Shown here: piece after piece, positions 1-9,862 of the stretch
Numbering within the stretch: the stretch's first letter is position 1
How the letters are laid out: every line of letters starts with the position of its first letter
Assembly: GCA_963803165.1 (NCBI GenBank)
Contig: CAWDLK010000006.1
Location: 192,489 to 256,488, forward strand
DNA: 64,000 bases
Direction: 5' to 3'
From: Changshengia sp963803165
GTDB taxonomy: Bacteria > Chloroflexota > Dormibacteria > Aeolococcales > Aeolococcaceae
Program-made: the position numbers and the translations under genes
Notes under the pieces: generated by a model
Databases searched by the model: none
What the model was told of the DNA's origin: nothing
The model's input: the letters and a program-made list of their open reading frames with translations, nothing else

Positions 1-1
1 C

Positions 2-295
2 GGTGAGGCGGACAGCAGCCGCCTCGCCACCGCGGTCAACGCACTCCCGCTTGCCCCGCAGGTGGCCTGCGCGGAGGACTCCCTCCTCTTCACCATCACC
101 TTCGAGCCTCCCGCCTTCAGCTCCCACCCCGGCTACTCGGTCTCGGAGGATCTCTGCGGGTCCACCGTGTACCTGATCGCTGGTGCGACCCGGCTGCCGG
201 CGCTGAGCGACACCGGTTGCTCGCTCCGCCGCCTGGTGGTCAGCCTGCTGCCGGCGGCAGCGACCGGCACTCGGAGCACCAGCAGCTACTGCTGA
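2..295 (+). CDS. C-terminal end of an unknown protein (5' truncated by window edge)
   Basis: An open frame enters from the left edge and runs to a TGA at 293-295; its start lies outside the window. The visible 97 residues are rich in Ser, Thr, Pro and Leu and contain four cysteines (VACAED, EDLCGS, TGCSL and the C-terminal SSYC), which would suit a secreted or surface protein with disulfides. The reading frame has the strong third-position GC of its neighbours, so it is probably real. I do not recognise a family. It ends about 40 bases before the ligase gene and lies on the same strand. Confidence 0.5.
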   Translation, partial: GEADSSRLATAVNALPLAPQVACAEDSLLFTITFEPPAFSSHPGYSVSEDLCGSTVYLIAGATRLPALSDTGCSLRRLVVSLLPAAATGTRSTSSYC

Positions 296-321
296 GCCCG
301 GATCCGGCGCGACCCCTGCCG

Positions 322-327
322 TACCAT
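322..327 (+). promoter_or_regulatory. -10 box of a likely leaderless promoter (ligase gene)
   Basis: TACCAT ends seven bases before the ATG at 335, leaving no room for a ribosome binding site. The same arrangement recurs before at least seven other first-in-operon genes in this window. Confidence 0.45.
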
Positions 328-334
328 CGGGCCC

Positions 335-1364
335 ATGCCCACCCTCCATCCGCCCCTCCAGCCGATGCTCTGCCGCTCCGAGACGGAGATCCCGCCCGGG
401 CCGGGCCTGGTGTACGAGCCCAAGTGGGACGGCTTCCGCTGCATCGTCTTCCGGGACGGCGACACCCTCCACCTCGAGAGCCGCAACAGCCTGCCCCTGC
501 AGCGCTACTTCCCCGAGCTGCTCGACCCGCTGCGCGCCGCGCTCCCGGCCCGGGCCGTGGTCGACGGCGAGATCGTCATCGCCGGTCCGCGCGGGCTCGA
601 CTTCGACGCCCTCCAGCTCCGCCTCCACCCCGCCGCCACGCGGGTGCGGATGCTCGCCGCGGAGAGCCCGGCGACCTTCATCGCCTTCGACCTGCTGGCG
701 GAGGGCGAGGAGGACCTGCGCGACCAGCCGCTGCACGCGCGTGCCCGCCGCCTGCGCGCCGCGCTGACCCCGAGCCCGCAGGTCGCGCTCACCCCGCAGA
801 CCACGGACGCGGGGGAGGCGGCCGCCTGGTTTGACCGGTACGAGGGCGCCGGCTGCGACGGGGTCGTCGCCAAGCCGCTCGAACTCGACGTACCGGAGCG
901 GCGACCGCGGCTGGACCAAGGTCAAGCACCTGCGCACCGTCGACTGCGTGGTCGGCGGCTACCGCCGCGACCTCAAGATGGACGCCGTGGCATCGCTGCT
1001 GCTCGGCCTGCACGACGAGACGGGTGTGCTCCACCACGTCGGCCACACCTCGTCGTTCTCGGCCGCCGAGCGCCGCGAGCTGCTCGTCCGGCTGCGCCCC
1101 CTGGAGGGCGGCACCTCCTTCGGTGAGGGGCGGACGCCGGGCGGGCCGTCGCGATGGACGAGGGGGCGCGACGCGGACTGGGTGGCCGTGCGTCCCGAGC
1201 TGGTCTGCGAGGTGGCATTCGACCATCTGCAGGGCAACCGCTTCCGCCACGCCTCCCGCTTCCTGCGCTGGCGCCCCGACAAGGCGGCGGCGGAGTGCGG
1301 GTACGACCAGCTGCTGCCGCCCCATCCCTTCGACCTCTCGAGGATCCTGCGCGGCGCGGCGTAG
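335..1364 (+). pseudogene. ligC: ATP-dependent DNA ligase, LigC type, interrupted by a +1 frameshift
   Basis: ATP-dependent ligases seal nicks through an enzyme-AMP intermediate; LigC-type enzymes act in repair. The adenylation motif EPKWDGFR places the catalytic Lys at residue 30, and motif DGEIVIAG and the late motif GVVAKPL follow. The reading frame then breaks: residues after AKPLE shift, while the other frame continues as STYRSGDRGWTKVKHLR through the OB-fold domain to a stop at 1364. Removing one base at 882-883 (CGAACTC to CGACTC) gives AKPLDSTYRSG, as expected for the family, and a protein of about 342 residues. It faces the LigD-type polymerase tail to tail, 12 bases away. The break is probably a consensus error (see findings); if real, the ligase is dead. 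Confidence 0.85.
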
Positions 1365-1376
1365 ACGGGGGCGAGC

Positions 1377-2371
<995 letters not shown>

Positions 2372-2375
<4 letters not shown>

Positions 2376-3079
2376 CCCGCGATGGCTTCCGCCGCGGCGC
2401 CGGTCGCGTCCGCGGTGACCCGGCTCTCCCAGGCGCGGAAGCGCTCGACGATCAGCGGCTCGGCCTCCGTCCAGGTGCGGGCGCGGGAGCCGGCGGGCAC
2501 CTCGAGGTGGCGGTTGGCGGCGTGGCTGAAGACGATCACGTCGTGCTGGTCGCGCCGCAGCGCCTCGACGTTGTGGGGCGAGTCCTCGATGTAGAGGTCG
2601 GCGTTGACCGCGCCCTTCTCGCCCATGAAGCAGAGGTCCCAGTAGGGGATGCCGTGGCGGTCCAGCCATTCCACGGTCTGCGACACCGCGATCTGGTGAA
2701 AGTGCTCGATGACCAGCCGGTGGGTGATGATCCGGATGCGGATGCCCAGGTTGGAGAGCCGGCGCAGCGCCGGACCGGCCCCGGCGATCATCCCCACCTC
2801 GAGGTAGAGCCGGCGCTCCACCACCGCGAATCGGTGGATCTTGTGGAACTCACCGGGCTCCACGCCCCATTCGGTCATCTCCCAGCCGACGTCCTGGGGG
2901 AGCGACTCCGGGTCCCGTCCCAGCCACTCCGCGACCACCTGGCGCATGAAGGGGTAGTAGTCGGCGCAGACGCCGTCCAGGTCCACCCCGAGGACGAACT
3001 GCCGAGGGTTGTCGGCCACGTTGGTGATTGTCGCCGAATCGGCGGCCGCGGTCGCACCGCCGGGATGGGCGCCGTTCAC
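2372..3079 (-). CDS. 5' nucleotidase, NT5C-type HAD phosphatase
   Basis: HAD-superfamily protein of 235 residues that resembles deoxyribonucleotidases removing phosphate from (deoxy)nucleoside monophosphates. It has motif I as GVDLDGVCADY (nucleophile Asp near residue 33), a motif II region IRIITHR and a motif III/IV region LYIEDSPHNV. GTG start at 3079 overlaps the stop of the DedA-like gene by four bases (GTGA), and its own stop overlaps the polymerase start. Its place between a membrane protein and a repair polymerase suggests nucleotide-pool or repair-related use, but that is inference. Confidence 0.75.
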
Positions 3080-3855
3080 GGCAGCGGCCCCGCCGCCGGT
3101 CGGGCCCGCCGCGCGCCCCCCAGCGCCGACGCCACGAGGACCAGGACCACCGTCCCGAGCACGATCCAGAGGCTGTAGCCGGAGAGCGCCTGCGCGACGT
3201 CCTCGGCCGGCTTGCCGATGAAGTAGCCGAGGGCCTCGATCTCGGCGATGTAGGCGAGCTCGCCGGCGGCGTCCAGCAGGATGAAGCGCCAGAAGGGCAT
3301 GCGCCGGGTCTCGCCGGCCAGGAAGTAGAAGACGGAGTTGGGCAGCCAGATCACCGGGGCGAGGAAGACCGCCCAGCCCGCGAAGCGGGCAAAGATCCGC
3401 TCTCCCCGGGCCAGCCGCCGGTTCCAGCGCGGATCGCTCCGACCCAGGTAGCCCATCAGCGCTCGGCCGTAGCGGCGGCCCCCGTAGAAGAAGCAGGGGT
3501 CGGTGCACATCGTGATCGGGAGGGGGGCGAGCAGGGCCACCCAGAGGCTCACCCCGGAGGTGCGCACCGCGGCGCCGCTCAGGATCATCGCCGCCGTCGA
3601 ACCGCGGAGCAGCGCCGCGCGGATGGGATGGTTGTTGAGGATCAGCCAGGTCCCGAGGGGCAGGCCCGCGTAGTAGTAGATGGAGCTGGCGACCAGCGGG
3701 CCGACGATGAGGACGTCCTGCCAGCCCCAGCGGCCGCGGACGAGGCCCTGACCCGGCGGGACGGTGACCGCCCCGGAGCTCGACGGCCCCTGCCAGCGGG
3801 GCGGTCGCGGGTCGGCGTCGGGGTCGCGGGCCGGTGCCGCCGGCTCGGGGCTCAC
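3076..3855 (-). CDS. DedA/SNARE-associated-like integral membrane protein
   Basis: Membrane protein of 259 residues with a charged, Pro-rich N-terminus (about 45 residues) and four or five hydrophobic segments. Features such as the turn RFAGWAVFLAPVIWLPNSVF, the following GETRRMPFWRF and the helix with GYFIGKPAEDVAQALSGYS are reminiscent of DedA/VTT-domain lipid scramblases and flippases. I cannot see the full family signature, so the family is a best guess. GTG start at 3855 is chosen because it follows a purine-rich GAGGAG stretch and lies 26 bases after the EamA stop. Part of the minus-strand run 5554-1377. Confidence 0.6.
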   Translation of the reverse strand: MSPEPAAPARDPDADPRPPRWQGPSSSGAVTVPPGQGLVRGRWGWQDVLIVGPLVASSIYYYAGLPLGTWLILNNHPIRAALLRGSTAAMILSGAAVRTSGVSLWVALLAPLPITMCTDPCFFYGGRRYGRALMGYLGRSDPRWNRRLARGERIFARFAGWAVFLAPVIWLPNSVFYFLAGETRRMPFWRFILLDAAGELAYIAEIEALGYFIGKPAEDVAQALSGYSLWIVLGTVVLVLVASALGGARRARPAAGPLP

Positions 3856-3881
3856 CCGGCCATTCTCCTCATCGGGCGAGG

Positions 3882-4838
3882 TCAGGCGGTCTCCGGCTCC
3901 CCTCTCACCGCGCACGGGGCCTGCGCCGGGACCGGCGCCGGGCGGCGGCGGCCTCCCGCCAGCAGGGCCACGACCGCGATCACGATGAGCGCGCCGGCCA
4001 CCAGCGTGGTGGCGCCCACGTTCTCCCCGAGGAAGGCCCAGCCCAGCAGCACCGCCACCAGCGGGTTGACGTAGGCGTAGCTGGACGCCGCCCGCGGCGA
4101 GACCCTGGAGAGCACGTACATGTAGGCCGTGTATCCGACCAGGGAACCGGCCACCACCAGGTAGGCGAAGCCGGCGAGGGAGGCCAGCGTGATCGCCGAG
4201 AGATGGAGCTGCCCCCACTCCCCGGCCGCCCCGGCGACGAGGCAGAGGAGGGCGCCGCCGCAGAGCATCTGCGTCGCCGTCACCAGGAGCGGCCGGCGCG
4301 GCAGCGGAGCACCCTGCGCGTAGATGGAGCCGGCCGCCCAGAAGAGGGGGGAGAGGAGGGTGAAGGCGATCCAGAGCGGCGAGACGGACCCCATGCTGCC
4401 GGGGCGGAGCATCAGGCCGACCCCGACCAGGCCGACGACGGTCCCGGCCACCCCCAGGCGGCTCACCCGCTGACGGCCGCCGAAGTGGGCAAAGGCGGCC
4501 ATCCACATCGGGGTCGTGGCCACCAGCAGGGCGACCACCCCGGAGGCCACGTGCTCCTCCGCGAGGGTGATGACGCCGTTGCTGCCGGTGAGCAGGAGCG
4601 CGCCGACGATCAGCGCCGTCCTCCAGTGGGCCGGGGTCAGGCGGTCCCCCCGCCGGTCGCCGCTCCAGTAGGCGATCGGGAAGAGGATCGCCCCGGCGAC
4701 CAGGAAGCGGACCCCGGCCATCAGCAGCGGCGGGATGGTGTCGATCGCCAGCCGGATGGCGAGGTAGGTGGAGCCCCAGATCAGGTAGACCGCGGCGAAC
4801 GCGGCGAGGAGGAGGGGGGTGAGGCGGGTGCGGGTCAC
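3882..4838 (-). CDS. EamA/DMT-family transporter
   Basis: Inner-membrane protein of 318 residues with about ten hydrophobic helices in two repeats, the drug/metabolite transporter layout. The first repeat carries the hallmark IWGSTYLAIRLAIDTIPPLL; the second ends with SPRAASSYAYVNPLVAVLLG, typical of the second EamA unit. Substrates of this family include metabolites and amino acids; none can be assigned here. GTG start at 4838 lies two bases after the stop of the flavin-binding protein gene, so the two are probably co-translated. Confidence 0.9.
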   Translation of the reverse strand: MTRTRLTPLLLAAFAAVYLIWGSTYLAIRLAIDTIPPLLMAGVRFLVAGAILFPIAYWSGDRRGDRLTPAHWRTALIVGALLLTGSNGVITLAEEHVASGVVALLVATTPMWMAAFAHFGGRQRVSRLGVAGTVVGLVGVGLMLRPGSMGSVSPLWIAFTLLSPLFWAAGSIYAQGAPLPRRPLLVTATQMLCGGALLCLVAGAAGEWGQLHLSAITLASLAGFAYLVVAGSLVGYTAYMYVLSRVSPRAASSYAYVNPLVAVLLGWAFLGENVGATTLVAGALIVIAVVALLAGGRRRPAPVPAQAPCAVRGEPETA

Positions 4839-4840
4839 CC

Positions 4841-5554
4841 TCAGCCGGCGCTCACGGTGTGGCTGGGGAACCTCCGCCCGATCGCGGCCACACTCGGCGG
4901 CTCCGGGATGCCGGCACCCAGGTGGGGGTCCGGGCGCGGTGCCCCGGCCATCGTCCGGAGCGGCACCTCGCCGGCCCAGGGCGGCAGCGACCGGTCGGAG
5001 ACCGGGTCGAGCGGCGGACCGGTGCGCACCTTGGCCGAGCACTCGGTGAGGTCGACGGCGACCACCTGGGTGCTCTCCAGCTCCCGGGCGCTGGGCTCGC
5101 GGACCTCCTCCCACCGCCCCGGGACGAGGTGCTCCACCACCGCCCGCAGGGCCTCGCGACGCTCGTCGGGGTCGGTGACCGCCCGGGCGCGACCACGCAC
5201 CACCACGCTCCGGTAGTTCATGGAGTGGCCCGGTGCGGAGCGCGCCAGCACCAGCCCGTCGAGGTGGGTGACGGTGACGCAGGCCCCTTCGAGGGCCGCC
5301 TGCAGGCTGCGGTTGGCCGCCGCCCCGTGCAGGTAGAGGGTGCCGCCCACCCGCCCGTACGCGGTGGGCAGCACCAGAGGCTCGCCGTCGACGATCACCC
5401 CCAGGTGGCAGACCAGCCCCTCGTCGAGGATCGCGTCGATTGCCGCCCGATCGTAGCGAGCCCTCTCCGCGTGCCGGTGGACCTCGACCCGCGCGCTGGC
5501 CGGACCTGCGATCGCCGCGACCTCCTCTCGACGACCCGCCACATCTCCACCCAT
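4841..5554 (-). CDS. Pyridoxamine 5'-phosphate oxidase-family FMN-binding protein
   Basis: Split-barrel flavin protein of 237 residues, resembling the nitroimidazole-resistance / PNPOx-like group. Recognisable pieces are the N-terminal LVCHLGVIVDGEPLVLPTAYGRVGGTLYLHG, given here only as a region near residues 47-77, and the central NYRSVVVRGRARAV. These proteins bind FMN or similar cofactors and often reduce small molecules or handle B6 vitamers. ATG at 5554 is first in a five-gene minus-strand run and is divergent from a MocR regulator 34 bases away, whose own family senses pyridoxal phosphate. That pairing hints at B6-linked control; it is inference. Confidence 0.8.
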   Translation of the reverse strand: MGGDVAGRREEVAAIAGPASARVEVHRHAERARYDRAAIDAILDEGLVCHLGVIVDGEPLVLPTAYGRVGGTLYLHGAAANRSLQAALEGACVTVTHLDGLVLARSAPGHSMNYRSVVVRGRARAVTDPDERREALRAVVEHLVPGRWEEVREPSARELESTQVVAVDLTECSAKVRTGPPLDPVSDRSLPPWAGEVPLRTMAGAPRPDPHLGAGIPEPPSVAAIGRRFPSHTVSAG

Positions 5555-5588
5555 ATCTCGTGCCGTCTATATGTGATAATACAAAGCG
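5555..5588. promoter_or_regulatory. Divergent promoter region between PNPOx-like gene and MocR regulator
   Basis: The 34-base spacer is A/T-rich against its surroundings. On the plus strand GATAAT (5575-5580) ends eight bases before the GTG of the regulator, fitting a leaderless transcript. On the minus strand TATAGA (5567-5572) lies 12 bases before the ATG at 5554. The two core promoters overlap, so a MocR dimer bound here could control both directions. Confidence 0.5.
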
Positions 5589-6923
5589 GTGAACGTTACC
5601 GAACTATTCTATCTGAACGGCATGCGCGTCCGCCGGGCCGCCGACCTCGCCGCCGCGGTGGAGGGCGCCGTCCGTGCCGGGCGGCTCCAGCCGGGTGAGC
5701 GCCTTCCCACCGTGCGCCGGGTGGCGGCCGAGCTGGAGGTGAGCCCTGCGACGGTGGCTGCCGCGTACCGGGAGCTGGGGCGGCGAGGGGTCGCTGTCGG
5801 GGCGGGACGGTCGGGGACCTCGGTGGCCCCCCGGCCCCCGCTGCACGCCGCGGTCACGGCACGCCCGCGCCCGGGCCTCCGCGACCTCGCCCTCGGCCAG
5901 CCCGATCCCGAGCTGCTCCCCGACTGGAGCGAGGCCCTCGCCGACCTGCCCCGGCGGTCGGCCCCCTACGGCTCGCCCCTGGTCGATGCCGACCTCCTCG
6001 ACCTCGCCCGGGAGCGGCTCCGCGCCGACGGCCTCGACGCCTCCCGCCTCACCGTGGTCAACGGGGCCGTCGACGGGATCGAGCGTGTGCTCGGCGCCCA
6101 CCTCCGCCCCGGCGACAGCGTGGCCGTGGAGGATCCCGTCTACCCGCCCATCCTCGACCTGCTTCGCGCCACGTCACTGCGCAGCGTGGCGGTGCGCGTC
6201 GACGACCGGGGCATGCTGGCCGACGACCTCGACCACGCGCTCCGCCGGGGCGCCCGGGCGGTGGTGACGACCCCCCGCAGCCAGAACCCGTTCGGCGGGG
6301 CGCTCGACGACCTGCGCCGCACCGAGCTGCGCCGGGTGCTCGCCCGTCACCCCGAGGTCCTGGTGGTCGAGGACGACCACGCGGAGACGGTGGGCGGAGG
6401 CGCGGTGGTGGGGGTCTCGCTCCCCGACGCCCCCGCGTGGGCGGTGGTCCGCTCCGTCTCCAAGACCCTGGGCCCCGACCTCCGCCTCGCCATCGTCTGC
6501 GGTGACGCGGGGACGGTGGCGCGCGTCGAGGGGCGGCTGGCGGTCGGCCCCGGCTGGGTGAGCCACCTCCTCCAGCGGCTGGTCATCAGCCTCTGGTCGC
6601 GCCCCGGGCTCGATGCCCTCCTGACCCGGGCCGCCGACGTCTACCGGCAGCGGCGGGGGGGGCTCCTCGAGGCCCTGGAGCGGCGCGGCGTCGCGGCCCA
6701 CGGCGCCACCGGCTTCAACGTCTGGGTGCCGGTGGAGGCCGAGGCGCCCGTCCTCGACGCCCTCGCCGACGCGGGGTACGCCGCCCTCCCCGGCGAGCGG
6801 TTCCGGATCGCCACCGGGCCGGGCGTCCGGATCACCTCCGCCGGGCTCGACCCGTCCGAGGCCGAAGAGGTGGCCGACGCGGTGGCCGCCGCGGGACGGC
6901 CGGGACCGTCGCGCCTCGCCTGA
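5589..6923 (+). CDS. MocR/PdxR-type regulator: GntR HTH fused to aminotransferase-like domain
   Basis: Transcription factor of 444 residues. A GntR winged helix (about residues 13-75, with RLPTVRRVAAELEVSPATVA) is followed by a fold-type I aminotransferase domain. PLP-site features are visible: EDPVYPP near 181-187, EDDHAET near 261-267 and SVSKTLGPDLRL with Lys292 as the expected Schiff-base lysine. Family members sense PLP and, in the GabR case, GABA as well. The adjacent succinate-semialdehyde-type dehydrogenase, 41 bases downstream, and the divergent PNPOx-like gene are plausible targets. GTG start is chosen because a -10 box sits eight bases upstream and no earlier in-frame start keeps the HTH intact. 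Confidence 0.88.
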   Translation: MNVTELFYLNGMRVRRAADLAAAVEGAVRAGRLQPGERLPTVRRVAAELEVSPATVAAAYRELGRRGVAVGAGRSGTSVAPRPPLHAAVTARPRPGLRDLALGQPDPELLPDWSEALADLPRRSAPYGSPLVDADLLDLARERLRADGLDASRLTVVNGAVDGIERVLGAHLRPGDSVAVEDPVYPPILDLLRATSLRSVAVRVDDRGMLADDLDHALRRGARAVVTTPRSQNPFGGALDDLRRTELRRVLARHPEVLVVEDDHAETVGGGAVVGVSLPDAPAWAVVRSVSKTLGPDLRLAIVCGDAGTVARVEGRLAVGPGWVSHLLQRLVISLWSRPGLDALLTRAADVYRQRRGGLLEALERRGVAAHGATGFNVWVPVEAEAPVLDALADAGYAALPGERFRIATGPGVRITSAGLDPSEAEEVADAVAAAGRPGPSRLA

Positions 6924-6951
6924 GCCCGGGGCTCCGATCGGGATCCGCGCC

Positions 6952-6957
6952 TACCAT
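6952..6957 (+). promoter_or_regulatory. -10 box of a likely leaderless promoter (aldehyde dehydrogenase)
   Basis: TACCAT, seven bases before the ATG at 6965, with no Shine-Dalgarno sequence in between. Confidence 0.45.
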
Positions 6958-6964
6958 TGCCTCG

Positions 6965-8344
6965 ATGACCGCCGGTCGTGAGGAGATCGTCACCGTCAAC
7001 CCGGCCACCGGATCGGAGGCCGGGCGCTATCCGGTGATGGGCGGCGACGAGGTCGACGCCGTCCTCGGCGCGGTGCACCGCCGCTTCGCGGGCTGGGGGC
7101 GGCTCGCCGTCGACCGGCGGATCGAGCACCTGCACGCCCTGGCCGGGGTCCTCCGCCACCGGATCGACGAGCTGGCCGGCCTGATCACCCGGGAGATGGG
7201 CAAGCCGATCACCGAGGCACGCGCCGAGGTCGCCAAGTGTGCGACCGCCTGCGACTACTACGTCGACCGTGCCGCCGAGATGCTCGCCGACCAGCGGGCC
7301 CCCTCGGACGTGCACGGCAGCTTCATCAGCTTCGAGCCCCTGGGCACCGTGCTCGCCGTCATGCCCTGGAACTTCCCGCTCTGGCAGGTGATGCGCTTCG
7401 CGGCCCCCAGCCTGATGGCGGGCAACACGGCGGTGCTCAAACACGCCTCCAACACCACGGGCTCAGCCGTGCGGCTGGAGCGCCTCTTCCTGGAGGCGGG
7501 CTTCCCGGACTCCGTCCTGCGCACCCTCGTGATCCCCGGCGGCCGGGTCGCCCGGGTCATCGACGACCCGCGGGTGGCCGCGGTCACCCTCACCGGCAGT
7601 GACAGCACGGGTTCCCAGGTCGCCTCTCTCGCCGGCCGCGGGCTCAAGAAGACGGTCCTCGAGCTGGGCGGCTCGGACGCCTTCGTGGTCCTGGAGGACG
7701 CCGACGTCGCGGCCGCCGCGGCGATGGCGGTGCGATCGCGCTTCCAGAACTGCGGCCAGAGCTGCATCGCCGCCAAGCGGCTGATCGTGGTCGACGAGGT
7801 GGCCGACCGCTTCGAGGAGGCGGTGGTCGCCGAGGCGGAGCGGCTCCGGGTCGGGGATCCCACCGACCCCGAGGTTCAGATGGGCCCGATGGCGCGCTCC
7901 GACCTCCGGGACGACCTGGAGCGCCAGCTCTCCGAGTCGCTGCGGCAGGGCGCGCGGCTCGCGACCGGCGGGCGCCGGCCGGAGCGTCCGGGCTGGTACT
8001 TCCCGCCCACCGTGCTGGTCGGCTGCGCGCCGGGGATGCCGGCCGTGGACGAGGAGACCTTCGGGCCGCTGGCCGCGGTCATCCGGGTGCCCGACGAGGA
8101 GAGCGCGCTGGGGGCCGCCAACCGCTCCGCGTACGGCCTGGGCGGCAACGTCTGGACCTCCGACATCGAGCGTGGTGTGCGCTTCGCGCGCCGCATGGAG
8201 ACCGGCGGCGTCTTCGTCAACGGCATGACCCACTCCGACCCGCGCCTTCCCTTCGGCGGGGTCAAGCGCAGCGGCTACGGCCGCGAGCTCCACGCCTTCG
8301 GCATCCGCGAGTTCGTCAACGTCAAGACGATCTGGGTGGGGTAG
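6965..8344 (+). CDS. gabD: NAD(P)-dependent aldehyde dehydrogenase, succinate-semialdehyde type
   Basis: Cytoplasmic aldehyde dehydrogenase of 459 residues that oxidises an aldehyde to a carboxylate. The active site is complete: PWNFP near residues 134-138, general base Glu233 in VLELGG and nucleophile Cys267 in FQNCGQSCIAAKR. The compact size and overall sequence resemble GabD2-like succinate-semialdehyde dehydrogenases (family knowledge, not a search). It follows a MocR regulator by 41 bases, a setting typical of GABA or amine catabolism, but no aminotransferase partner lies here. It has its own leaderless-type promoter. Confidence 0.88.
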   Translation: MTAGREEIVTVNPATGSEAGRYPVMGGDEVDAVLGAVHRRFAGWGRLAVDRRIEHLHALAGVLRHRIDELAGLITREMGKPITEARAEVAKCATACDYYVDRAAEMLADQRAPSDVHGSFISFEPLGTVLAVMPWNFPLWQVMRFAAPSLMAGNTAVLKHASNTTGSAVRLERLFLEAGFPDSVLRTLVIPGGRVARVIDDPRVAAVTLTGSDSTGSQVASLAGRGLKKTVLELGGSDAFVVLEDADVAAAAAMAVRSRFQNCGQSCIAAKRLIVVDEVADRFEEAVVAEAERLRVGDPTDPEVQMGPMARSDLRDDLERQLSESLRQGARLATGGRRPERPGWYFPPTVLVGCAPGMPAVDEETFGPLAAVIRVPDEESALGAANRSAYGLGGNVWTSDIERGVRFARRMETGGVFVNGMTHSDPRLPFGGVKRSGYGRELHAFGIREFVNVKTIWVG

Positions 8345-8354
8345 CCGCCGCGGC

Positions 8355-9785
8355 TCAGCAGCCGCTGCTGGTGAGGATCAGCACCACCCCCACGATGTTG
8401 ATGGTCATGTGAACGATGACCCCCGGCCACAGGGACCGCGACTTGGCGTAGAGGTAGGCGAGCAGGATCCCGCTCAGGAAGACGGGGAGGAAGAGGGTCG
8501 GCTCCGCCCAGCCCACGTGGGCCGCGGAGAAGATCGTGGCGCTGGCCAGCACCGCGCCCCAGAGGGGCAGCCGGCCCTGCAGCCAGCGGAAGGTGAAGCC
8601 GCGGAAGATGATCTCCTCCGCGACCGGCGCGATCACCGCGACGGCCAGCAGGGCCAGCGGCAGTGAGCTGCCGAACTCGCCCCGGATGCCCACGCACTGG
8701 TTGGTGGAGTTGGCGGCGGGGAAGATCGCCCTGCTGAGCAGCCCGCCCGACTCCTGGAGGACGAGCGCCGCGAAGCCCATCGGGATCCCCGCGGCGAGCC
8801 AGGGCCACGCCGGGAGCCGCAGCCCCAACGCCGCCAGCGACGTGTGCCGGCGCCAGCCCACCAGCAGGGCGATGAGCAGCAGGCTGGCCCCATAGACGGC
8901 GATCTCGTCGGCGTACGAGAGTGCGATGGCCCCTCCGCTGCCGGCGGTGATGCCGAGCCCCTGGGCGGTGACCCCGGCGACCCAATTGGCCGCCAGGATG
9001 ATGGGCAGCAGGGTCACCAGCACCGGGACCACGTCGGTCCAGGTCCAGGAGCTGCGGGCCGGCGGGGCCTCCTCCGCCGCCCGCGCCGTCGGGATGAGCG
9101 GGGCGGGCACCGGCGGTCGCGCCGGGGCCAAAGTCCAGCCGTACGGCCCCGGGACCCAGGCGATGGGGAGCGGCCGGACCGCGAGCACCAGGCTGCTCGC
9201 CATCCGGTCGGGCAGCCCGCGCCGCCACGGGTCGGCCAGGGCGGGCAGGAACCCGATGCCGGCGGTCAGGAGGCTCCACCACCAGCCGGCGGCGCGGAGC
9301 ATCGTCTGCCCCCAGGTGAGCCGCTCGCCGCTCCGGGCGTCGACCACGCGCAGGCCGAGGATGCGCATCGCCGGGGTGGCCCCGGAGCGCCAGCCGAGCG
9401 CCGGGTAGACGAAGGGGGGCGCGACCAGGCTGAGGAGGTAGATCAGCACCCCGATCACGACCCCGGGAACGCCCGCGTCCTCGGCGGCCACGGTGGACTG
9501 GAGGCCCCGTGCCGCCTCGATGAGGCTGCCCCCGATCACCAGGCCGACCACCGCCACCATGGCGAGGAAGACCCCGTCCAGGGCAAAGGCACCCAGCCGG
9601 CGCCCGTAGCCGGCGAGCTGGTACTCGTGGAGGGGTCCGCCGCCCTGCGGTGGCGCCCAGCTCGGCGCCGGCACCGTCCCGCCCCGAGGCGGTGGGGCCG
9701 GCGGCCACGCCGGAGCCGATGGTGACGGAGCGGGCGGGACGCCCCACCCGGCGGTCGGTGGCGGCGGTGGCGGAGGCTGGTCCAT
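8355..9785 (-). CDS. RDD domain - CPBP (CAAX/Abi-type) membrane protease fusion
   Basis: Membrane protein of 476 residues in three parts. A Pro-rich cytoplasmic tail (about 1-50) precedes an RDD domain (GYGRRLGAFALDGVFLAM, then LGLRVVDARSGERLTW), followed by a CPBP intramembrane metalloprotease domain with the metal-site motif EEIIFRGF and the downstream His-containing helix SAAHVGW and HMTIN. RDD domains are small transmembrane modules of unclear role. CPBP proteases are site-2-like enzymes used in prenyl-protein processing, bacteriocin self-immunity and signalling. ATG at 9785 is chosen; longer frames upstream read through the HAD gene. It converges with the dehydrogenase, ten bases away. 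Confidence 0.82.
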   Translation of the reverse strand: MDQPPPPPPPTAGWGVPPAPSPSAPAWPPAPPPRGGTVPAPSWAPPQGGGPLHEYQLAGYGRRLGAFALDGVFLAMVAVVGLVIGGSLIEAARGLQSTVAAEDAGVPGVVIGVLIYLLSLVAPPFVYPALGWRSGATPAMRILGLRVVDARSGERLTWGQTMLRAAGWWWSLLTAGIGFLPALADPWRRGLPDRMASSLVLAVRPLPIAWVPGPYGWTLAPARPPVPAPLIPTARAAEEAPPARSSWTWTDVVPVLVTLLPIILAANWVAGVTAQGLGITAGSGGAIALSYADEIAVYGASLLLIALLVGWRRHTSLAALGLRLPAWPWLAAGIPMGFAALVLQESGGLLSRAIFPAANSTNQCVGIRGEFGSSLPLALLAVAVIAPVAEEIIFRGFTFRWLQGRLPLWGAVLASATIFSAAHVGWAEPTLFLPVFLSGILLAYLYAKSRSLWPGVIVHMTINIVGVVLILTSSGC

Positions 9786-9862
9786 GGGACCTCGTCCACG
9801 GGGTCGGGGGTGCCGGCGGATTGTAGACGTCGGCCCAGCCGGGGCCCGGGAACCGACCGAGG

